16,354 nucleotides of DNA from Acidobacteriaceae bacterium (lineage in GTDB: Bacteria > Acidobacteriota > Terriglobia > Terriglobales > Acidobacteriaceae): NCBI GenBank assembly GCA_003156495.1, contig PMHC01000155.1, positions 3,549-19,902 on the forward strand, given 5' to 3'. The stretch's first letter is position 1. Every line of letters starts with the position of its first letter. Both the position numbers and the translations under genes were made by a program. The notes under the pieces were generated by a model. The model was not told where the DNA came from, did no database searches, and was given only the letters and a program-made list of their open reading frames with translations. Below are positions 1-5,948 of this stretch, piece after piece.

Positions 1-1650
1 GTTCGCGTTGCCTAGCCGCAATTGCCCGGTGATAACTAGCCGGTTCTCGCTCGCGCTCGGCGACTCGTAAATGCGCAGCGTCGCCGGGGTTAAAGTCCGT
101 TCATCACAGGTCTGAATGCTGCCTGACCAACTGCCGGCAACAACGGTTGCAGACGCCGGCGATGGTTGCGGCGCGGGCGTACGCGATGTTTTAGGCGGCA
201 GATTCAGAGATTGTTCCGGAAGATTATTTCCGGCCGCAGGTTTCTTCGTATCATCCGCGGAAGGTTCGGTGGATTTTCCATTTTTCGGCGAATCTCGTAT
301 GGGTTCGTCTTGTCGCTTTTGGTCGTGAATATTGGATTCAGTGCTGCCTCCGCCACTAGAGAGAAAGCGCGTATCTTCGCTCGGCGAGCCGGTGGCGACA
401 TGCGTGCGCGCCTCATACCAGCTACTGACGCCCAGGCCTCCAATTCCGGCGACCACGAGCAACGAAACCGTTGCGCCGATCAGACGCGGATGCCCGGCAC
501 GTCCAAAACAGCGAGCCAGCAGCGCATCCAGGCGATTGCCCTCTGGCGGTTGCGCAATGGCGTCTGAGCCGACGGGCATCGTGACATCTGGAAAAGGAAT
601 GATGATGGGATCGAGATGCGTCGGCGTCTCTGGCGTCGTCACGGATTGCGATTGATTGCCGGATTGGTTTGAAGAGAAAATATTTTCCGGCTGAGTTAGC
701 GGGCCGGCCGCCTCAGAGGATTTACTTACGGTTTCGTTTACCGTTGCGCGCGGGAACTCGACCGGCAACTCGATCGATACCCTGATGTCGGCCTCGGTAA
801 CGCCGCCCATTCTGCGCGCTTCTGGCAGGCAGAGTTTCAGTTGGGATGAGAACGTGGCGGCGCTGGCAAAGCGGTCGGCGGGATTTTTGGCCATCGCCTT
901 GTAGACGGCGGCGACTACAGAGTCGGGAATGTAAGGATAGCGCGCGGTTGGTGGCTCCGGGCGCTCTTCAAGATGCGCGCGCTGAATCGCGTACTCGGAG
1001 TCGCCGTGGAAGGGAACCTCGCCGGCCAGTAGTTCGTAAAGCGTGACGCCCATGGCATAAATGTCGGCGCGAAAGTCGATTGTTTTTAAGCCGAAGCGCG
1101 ACCGGTCGATCTGTTCGGGCGACATATAGTAAGGCGTGCCGAGCGCGGCGGCGGTGCGCGTCAATCCCGGCGTCTGCTCCATGCGCGCGATGCCGAAGTC
1201 CATCACTTTGACGACATTGGTTTTGGTCATCATCAAATTAGCGGGCTTCAGGTCGCGATGAACAATGCCGCGTTGATGCGCTGCCTCCAGCCCCGCCAGC
1301 GCGTCGATTACCCATGGCAGGCAGAGGTGCGCCGGAATGGGGCCGCGGCGAGCAATCATGCTGGCGAAAGTTTCCCCATCGAGCAATTCCATGACAATGA
1401 TCGGCCGGCCTTCCCAGGTGAACTGGTCATGGATGGTGGTGATGTTGGGATGCACGATGTTGGCCTGGGCGGTGGCTTCGACCAGAAAACGCTGGACCAT
1501 CTGCTCGTTTTCCGCGTATTCCGGGCGCAACAATTTCAGGGCAACCAAGCGCTTCAAGCGCAGCTCATAAGCGCTATACACAATGCCCATGCCGCCCTCG
1601 CCCAAGAACTTCTCAATGCGGAACCGGTCCTGAATGACGCTTCCGATCAT
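1..1650 (-). CDS. Membrane Ser/Thr protein kinase (PknB-like), 3' end cut by window edge
   Basis: Hanks-type Ser/Thr kinase. The reading frame is open for 550 codons from ATG at 1650 to the left edge, so the C-terminus is missing. Visible motifs: glycine loop GEGGMG at residues 17-22, ATP-binding Lys39 (VALK), helix-C Glu58, catalytic loop HRDLKPAN at 131-138, DFG at 151-153 and SPE at 177-179, so it should be catalytically active. A Pro/Ser-rich juxtamembrane region follows, then one membrane helix at about residues 390-410, a hydrophilic Pro/Ser/Lys-rich stalk and the start of an outside domain (from about residue 500, beginning GSWSGSIQTC). This gives a cytoplasmic kinase with a periplasmic C-terminal part, the PknB topology. 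The ATG overlaps the phosphatase stop in an ATGA, with AGGAG upstream, so translation is coupled. It probably phosphorylates Thr/Ser on partners read by the FHA proteins of the locus; the substrate is unknown. Confidence 0.95.
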   Translation of the reverse strand, partial: MIGSVIQDRFRIEKFLGEGGMGIVYSAYELRLKRLVALKLLRPEYAENEQMVQRFLVEATAQANIVHPNITTIHDQFTWEGRPIIVMELLDGETFASMIARRGPIPAHLCLPWVIDALAGLEAAHQRGIVHRDLKPANLMMTKTNVVKVMDFGIARMEQTPGLTRTAAALGTPYYMSPEQIDRSRFGLKTIDFRADIYAMGVTLYELLAGEVPFHGDSEYAIQRAHLEERPEPPTARYPYIPDSVVAAVYKAMAKNPADRFASAATFSSQLKLCLPEARRMGGVTEADIRVSIELPVEFPRATVNETVSKSSEAAGPLTQPENIFSSNQSGNQSQSVTTPETPTHLDPIIIPFPDVTMPVGSDAIAQPPEGNRLDALLARCFGRAGHPRLIGATVSLLVVAGIGGLGVSSWYEARTHVATGSPSEDTRFLSSGGGSTESNIHDQKRQDEPIRDSPKNGKSTEPSADDTKKPAAGNNLPEQSLNLPPKTSRTPAPQPSPASATVVAGSWSGSIQTCDERTLTPATLRIYESPSASENRLVITGQLRLGNAN

Positions 1651-2420
1651 GAAGACTCCTTCACCATGCGCAGCATTTGCAGCGTAATGTTGTCGTGGCC
1701 GCCACGCACCTTGGCCAGAGTGACGAGTTCGAGGCAGGCTTGATTCAACGGCTGATCGGCCGCCGTGAGCGCCATCTCGCGGCCTGATACCAATCCATGC
1801 AGGCCGTCGGAGCAGAGCAGTACAACGTCGCCGGCAGCAAGCTGCTCCGGCTCTGGCGGAAAATCACCCGCAACGTTGTTCGCGTCGAGCCCTAACGCCT
1901 GAGTCAAAATGTTGCGCTGCTCGTGCCGTTCGGCCTCTTCGGCGCTGAGCAGTCCGTCACGTACCATCCGCGCCACCAGCGTGTGGTCCTCGGTGAGCTG
2001 GCGCGCCTGCCCTGCGCGCAGCAGGTAAATGCGGCTATCGCCGATGTGGCCGAGATAGAGATGGCCGTCGCGCAGGATGGCCGCCGAGCAAGTTGTGCCC
2101 ATGCCTGTTAGCGAGTGGTCGTCGTCGGCCGCCGCCAGTACCGCCTGTTGCGCGCGTCGAAAGCCTTCGATAAGCGCCTGGCGCGGATCGCCCGTTTCAT
2201 CCGCAAGAAAAGCCGCGCGCACCGCTTCGGCGGCCAATTGGCTGGCGACTTCGCCGCCATTGCAGCCGCCCATGCCGTCGCAAACCAACAGCAGACGGCC
2301 GCGCCGCGCAAACTCCGCGTCGTCGGCCGGTTCGCTAAATAGAAAGTAATCCTCATTATTTTGGCGCACGCAGCCCACATCGCTGGCGTTGGCCAACTCC
2401 ACGTCGTCTCGAATTCGCAT
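1647..2420 (-). CDS. PP2C-family Ser/Thr protein phosphatase
   Basis: Metal-dependent PPM/PP2C phosphatase of 257 residues, the normal size for a stand-alone bacterial Stp/PrpC-type enzyme. Motifs in order: R19 with NNED at 21-24; CDGMGG at 47-52, holding the metal-binding Asp48; GMGTT at 106-110; GHIGDSR at 124-130; TEDH at 143-146; CSDGL at 203-207; and GGHDN at 240-244. All expected metal-binding Asp residues are present, so it should be active. No membrane helix or signal is seen, so it is cytoplasmic. The start at 2420 has GGAG upstream. It lies 17 nt after the FHA gene and overlaps the next kinase by 4 nt. A PP2C/kinase pair in one operon implies that it removes phosphates placed by that kinase, on the kinase activation loop and on the FHA proteins; this is inferred from pairing. 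Confidence 0.96.
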   Translation of the reverse strand: MRIRDDVELANASDVGCVRQNNEDYFLFSEPADDAEFARRGRLLLVCDGMGGCNGGEVASQLAAEAVRAAFLADETGDPRQALIEGFRRAQQAVLAAADDDHSLTGMGTTCSAAILRDGHLYLGHIGDSRIYLLRAGQARQLTEDHTLVARMVRDGLLSAEEAERHEQRNILTQALGLDANNVAGDFPPEPEQLAAGDVVLLCSDGLHGLVSGREMALTAADQPLNQACLELVTLAKVRGGHDNITLQMLRMVKESS

Positions 2421-2437
2421 GGTTCTCCGTTACGCCG

Positions 2438-2959
2438 CTAGAGGCATTTGAATTTGAGCGTGGTTTCGCCCAGACGCAATACGTCACCGTCTTTCAATTC
2501 GACGCGTGCTACGTTTTCGTCGTCGCCGTTCACGAAGGTGCCGTTGGTTGAATCCAAATCGGTAAGCACGAATTTGTTGTCTTTGTAGCTGAGACTGGCG
2601 TGAATCTGAGAGACGGTGTGATTTTTCAGGCAAACGTCAGCCTCCGGCGAAGCGCCCAGTGTATTGCGTCCCTCGCGCAGCCGGTAATCGCGCCCCTTTT
2701 CCTCACCTTCCATTACCACCAGCCAGCCGACGACCGGCGCGGCGTGCGCGGCATTTAACAGCACGGTTTTGCCGCCGTCAAAGCCGGGCTTCGTGGCCGT
2801 CTTTGTTTTCGTCTCCGCCTCCGCGCGCGTCGCACCCAGCTCGGGCCGGGTTTTGCCGGCGTTTTGCGTAGACGCATCGCGGTAGCCTACACGCTTGCAA
2901 TACGGGCACTCGGGCCAGGATTCATCCATCTGATGCCCGTTTTCGCAGAATTTTGCCAT
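2438..2959 (-). CDS. Zinc-ribbon plus FHA-domain protein
   Basis: A 173-residue cytoplasmic phosphothreonine-reader protein. The N-terminus has a probable zinc ribbon with C5, H9, C18 and C21 (CxxxH...CPYC). A Lys/Thr/Ala-rich linker (about 30-75) leads to a complete FHA domain at about 78-173, with G97-R98, the S117-x-x-H120 pair that binds phosphothreonine, and N139-G140. The frame extends 17 codons upstream, but the ATG at 2959 is preferred because AAAGGAG lies about 8 nt before it and translation from there begins directly in the zinc ribbon. It lies 84 nt after the protease-FHA gene and 17 nt before the phosphatase. Thr residues in the linker, including one in a GKTVLL motif, are possible kinase targets. 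By analogy with GarA/OdhI-type FHA proteins it could be both substrate and binder of the kinase, but no metabolic partner is visible. Confidence 0.93.
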   Translation of the reverse strand: MAKFCENGHQMDESWPECPYCKRVGYRDASTQNAGKTRPELGATRAEAETKTKTATKPGFDGGKTVLLNAAHAAPVVGWLVVMEGEEKGRDYRLREGRNTLGASPEADVCLKNHTVSQIHASLSYKDNKFVLTDLDSTNGTFVNGDDENVARVELKDGDVLRLGETTLKFKCL

Positions 2960-3043
2960 TCCATTCTCTCCTTTATTTCTGTTGCGTCGCAGCCAGAGCG
3001 CACCGTGCAACCATGCGCGCCCCTCATTCGGCCGCCGATTGAT

Positions 3044-4795
3044 TTATGCGCTGAAGTATGTGATCTCGGTTGGATTTTTGCGCCCGATAAAGATCCGGTC
3101 GTTGCTCTTCAAAATAATTTTGGAGATGCGTTGCGAATCGGCTGAATTGATATAGGTCCCGTTGACCGAGCTGCGGTCGATCACCGCCACGCCGTTGTCC
3201 AGCGGCACCACCCACGCATGTTCCTTCGAGACGGTCTCGTCCGATAGCACGATCGAGCAGAGCGACGGATCGCGGCCGATCAACAATCCTTTTTTCGGAA
3301 TTGGAAAGCGGTTGCCGCGCAGCGGACCATTGTTCACATAAAGCGAACCAAAACTTTCCTGCTCGGCCAGTGCCGGCGTAGGCGCTGCTTGCGCGACTAG
3401 CGTAGCGGCGGGAGTCACGGCGGCATTCGGCAGCTTTTGCCCGGAAGCAACAGGATGCGGAATTGCGATTGTGCCGGTTGTAACCTTCGCCTTCGCTTTT
3501 GGCTTGCGCAAGCCCGAAAGCACAATCAATACGATCAGTACTGCCAGAGCCACGCCCACGGCGCTCAGGCCGGCAACGCCGATGCGATCGAGCCAATAGC
3601 CGAAGAAACCTTCTTCGCGCAAATTTTCCGTTGCCTGCAATTGCAGCTTGAGCGCGTCGGGTTGGTTGGGCATCATTTCGAGCACGCTGCCCATCAGCGC
3701 ATGCGCTTTGTACCAGTGCTTGCCGGCGTAGGCGTCCAGCGCACGCTGCCATATTTCGTCGAAGGCGCCGCGCTCGGGCGGCGCGCCCGCCTGGCGTACG
3801 AATTCCATCACCGTGTTGATGGGCACGAAAAAATTTAATCCAGAAACGACGCCATCGGATTTGTTCAGCGTGTAGGTGGCTACGCCGATGACCTCGCCGT
3901 CGGCGTCGAAGGCCGGACCGCCGCTATTGCCATGATTGATTGTGGCCTCGGACTGCAACACGGGCGTGCCTTTGTAATCACTTTTGTTTACCGCAGAAAT
4001 GCGTCCGGTCGTCACCGTCGGCACCAGCACCGAACCGGCGCTGAAGAATCCGTTGAGGCTGGCGTTGAGCGCTTCGCCCGGATAGCCGATCACCGTCAGC
4101 GGATCGCCTACGTTCACGTTATCGGAATTTCCCAGCGCCACCGTCGGCAGATTCTTGCCGTCGATCTTGATGATTGCCACATCCTTGCCGTTCTCGTCGA
4201 CCGGATCGCTGTAGGCTTTAATTTCGCCGACATAACGTTTTCCGTTGCTCAGCAGCACGTTCAGGCTCATCTCTTCAATCTCGATCGCGCCGGATTCGTA
4301 GAGCTTCTGCAACTGTCCGAGTATCTGCTGCTTTTCGTCCGCGGTCAGGTCGCGGCTGGCGCGTTTCGCTTCGGCATCAAGCACCGCTTTGGTCACCAGC
4401 GGCGCGGCGATCTGGATGCGCCGCTGAATTGCCTTGGGATCTTTTTCATTCGCCAATTGCGCTACGTGTCCGTTGGTGATCAGATAGCCGTCGGGCCGAT
4501 AGAGAAAGCCACTGCCCCAAAAGCCTGGCGTTACGCTCCATGGGCCGAGCGTGGCTTTGAACTGGACATAGATCAGCACCACGCCGGGTTGCAGCTCGAG
4601 ATCGCGCCGGCTGTCGGGCGTGAGCAGCGATGTAGCCGCAAAACCGGCCGGCGTCTGAAGCGCGAAAACGGCGATAAGGCTGATGACCAGTGCCTTCCAT
4701 GCGCCGCGCCAATACGATGTCGCGGGGCGTTTGCCTGGAGCAGCCGCTTTTTGTGCTGCGGCCATTGCGAAAGTGTTGCGGTTCAAATCGAACAT
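3044..4795 (-). CDS. Membrane-anchored trypsin/HtrA-like serine protease fused to a C-terminal FHA domain
   Basis: A 583-residue fusion protein. A basic N-terminus and hydrophobic segment at about 33-54 form a signal peptide or anchor. The chymotrypsin-fold protease covers about 65-335, with a full triad: His110 (TNGHV), Asp205 (DVAII) and Ser291 (GNSGGP). His and Asp are 95 residues apart, longer than in HtrA, owing to a charged helical insert at about 117-175. A TPR-like helical pair (about 346-392) precedes a second membrane helix at 405-429, followed by RKPKAKAK, so the C-terminus should be cytoplasmic. After a Pro/Ala linker comes an FHA domain at about 484-583 with G507-R508, S523-x-x-H526 and N545-G546. 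No PDZ domain is seen. The upstream ATG codons at 4831 and 4813 are rejected: the ATG at 4795 has GAGGAG 6 nt before it, overlapping the stop of the preceding gene, so the two are coupled. Probable role: envelope proteolysis linked to cytoplasmic Thr phosphorylation. Confidence 0.92.
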   Translation of the reverse strand: MFDLNRNTFAMAAAQKAAAPGKRPATSYWRGAWKALVISLIAVFALQTPAGFAATSLLTPDSRRDLELQPGVVLIYVQFKATLGPWSVTPGFWGSGFLYRPDGYLITNGHVAQLANEKDPKAIQRRIQIAAPLVTKAVLDAEAKRASRDLTADEKQQILGQLQKLYESGAIEIEEMSLNVLLSNGKRYVGEIKAYSDPVDENGKDVAIIKIDGKNLPTVALGNSDNVNVGDPLTVIGYPGEALNASLNGFFSAGSVLVPTVTTGRISAVNKSDYKGTPVLQSEATINHGNSGGPAFDADGEVIGVATYTLNKSDGVVSGLNFFVPINTVMEFVRQAGAPPERGAFDEIWQRALDAYAGKHWYKAHALMGSVLEMMPNQPDALKLQLQATENLREEGFFGYWLDRIGVAGLSAVGVALAVLIVLIVLSGLRKPKAKAKVTTGTIAIPHPVASGQKLPNAAVTPAATLVAQAAPTPALAEQESFGSLYVNNGPLRGNRFPIPKKGLLIGRDPSLCSIVLSDETVSKEHAWVVPLDNGVAVIDRSSVNGTYINSADSQRISKIILKSNDRIFIGRKNPTEITYFSA

Positions 4796-4805
4796 GCAAA
4801 TCTCC

Positions 4806-5825
4806 TCATTCATGTTTTTCCGGCGGTTCAACTGCAGTAACTTTTCCCTCGACGAAGATCACGCGCATTCCGTCGGGATAGATCCAGATCAAGCGCTTGT
4901 CCAGATCGGCGGCAACGTCGGGCAAGCCTCGCAGCGCCTTGACCTGCTCGATGGTTTGCCCCACCGAGGGGGGCTGCTCCATCGCATAGCCATGTCCCTG
5001 TGCGGGTGTTTGTTCCTTCGGCGGCGTGTTTGTTTCTTCTTTGCCGCCGTCGGGCGTTTTCGCCGTCTGGTCTGTTGCCGCTTCGGTGTGGTTTTTTTGA
5101 TCGGCTGCTTTCGCGGAAGGCGTCGGCTCCTGCTCCGGCGTGGAGTCTTCTTTGCCGGAAGCATCTTCCGCTTTTTCGGCTGCTGGACTCTTCGTCGGCG
5201 ATTGTTTTTCCTGCGGTAAGGTAGCGCTTTCCACGGCCGTGAGCTTGGGCTTCTCTTCCGTAGCGTCTTTCCCGGCAGTCAGCATTTCCGCAATCACCGG
5301 CGCCATACGGGCGGCGCTCAAAGAAGCCAGCGATTCTTTGGGAAAGTCGAAGATCAACTTTGCGTAGTAAGTGTCTGCAATCGCGCCGCGGCTTCCACAT
5401 TCGATCAGGTAGAACGAGGCGGCATCGTTTTCCTCGTTCACTGAAATGGCGGTGATGCAAACCGGATCGGCGGCGCGCAGAACTTTGTGCCGACCGCTCT
5501 GGCACAGCGCGCCGCTCTCAACATGCAGCGCGCCGGCGCGAAAGGTCGCCGCGCAGATCTCTTCTCTACCCCGGTCGGCTTCGGCAAAAGCCAGCAGGCC
5601 TCCGCGGCGCAGATGGTAGATTTCTCCCGGCTCGGTCGCCGGCGCGCCCGACGGCGTTAATGTAACGCGGCTGACCCGATAGCGCTTCATCAACTGCTCG
5701 GCCAAACTTTGCCCGGCTGCTGGCGCTAGAGCGATGTTAGCGACAAGCAATCCGAAAATTGCCGGCACGAGAAAAGCTCGCACTGAATCCGTCTTTTTCC
5801 ATCGCATGGAATTCGCCCGTCGCAT
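4806..5825 (-). CDS. Exported protein with low-complexity linker and BamE/SmpA-like C-terminal domain
   Basis: A 339-residue protein without a firm family assignment. Residues 15-39 form a signal peptide or anchor. Residues about 40-184 form a folded domain with four Cys (91, 108, 123, 143) that could make disulfides in the periplasm. Residues about 185-285 are a disordered Lys/Glu/Pro/Thr linker. The C-terminal domain (about 287-335) starts GQTIEQVKALRGLP and ends VIFVEGKVTAVE. Its pattern (GxTxxQVxxxxGxP, a central aromatic strand, a GKV hairpin) recalls small BamE/SmpA-type folds and recurs in the two exported proteins upstream in the operon. The first half also resembles that of the 253-residue protein at 8019-8780. 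The ATG at 5825 is chosen because AAGGA lies about 7 nt before it and the signal sequence follows; the in-frame ATG at 5876 falls inside a hairpin and adds only polar residues. The stop is 10 nt before the protease start. Confidence 0.82.
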   Translation of the reverse strand: MRRANSMRWKKTDSVRAFLVPAIFGLLVANIALAPAAGQSLAEQLMKRYRVSRVTLTPSGAPATEPGEIYHLRRGGLLAFAEADRGREEICAATFRAGALHVESGALCQSGRHKVLRAADPVCITAISVNEENDAASFYLIECGSRGAIADTYYAKLIFDFPKESLASLSAARMAPVIAEMLTAGKDATEEKPKLTAVESATLPQEKQSPTKSPAAEKAEDASGKEDSTPEQEPTPSAKAADQKNHTEAATDQTAKTPDGGKEETNTPPKEQTPAQGHGYAMEQPPSVGQTIEQVKALRGLPDVAADLDKRLIWIYPDGMRVIFVEGKVTAVEPPEKHE

Positions 5826-5847
5826 TGCTGCTTCCTTGCCTTGATTT

Positions 5848-5930
5848 ATGCGGCGGGCTTTTGCAGTCCGCCGCATTTAGGGCCGGATCGGGGGGTAGGG
5901 TGCCCGATTCGGCCCGCTTGGGGGAGCGGG
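5848..5930 (-). other. Intercistronic hairpins between two exported-protein genes
   Basis: Two strong, adjacent inverted repeats lie in the 123-nt gap between the repeat-rich protein gene and the next exported-protein gene. Arms 5848-5859 and 5865-5876 form a 12-position stem with a 5-nt loop. Arms 5881-5892 and 5903-5914 form a second 12-position stem with a 10-nt loop. In minus-strand RNA each has one A-C mismatch; in plus-strand RNA these become G-U pairs. A smaller alternative stem (CCCGCT 5913-5918 with AGCGGG 5925-5930) overlaps the second. Neither stem has a U-run after it, so a classic Rho-independent terminator is unlikely. RNA processing, 3'-end protection of the upstream message, or partial attenuation that lowers expression of downstream genes are the likely options. 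Confidence 0.7.
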
Positions 5931-5948
5931 GGAGGAAAGTAAACGGCA

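Noticed and set aside
1258..1743. 161-codon plus-strand open frame
   Set aside because: Antisense to the kinase N-terminal lobe, whose glycine loop and catalytic motifs are intact.
3024..3752. 242-codon minus-strand frame overlapping the FHA end of the protease gene
   Set aside because: Alternative frame of the same strand, Arg/Ala-rich, without a ribosome site; the FHA motifs are in the other frame.
1..4795. Type VI secretion phospho-control module (PpkA/PppA/Fha)
   Set aside because: Kinase, phosphatase and FHA proteins are present, but no sheath, tube, baseplate or membrane-complex gene is in the window, and the FHA proteins have other partners (protease, zinc ribbon).
3932..4840. 302-codon plus-strand open frame
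   Set aside because: Antisense to the protease gene, which has an intact catalytic triad; the antisense product has no recognisable motif or ribosome site.
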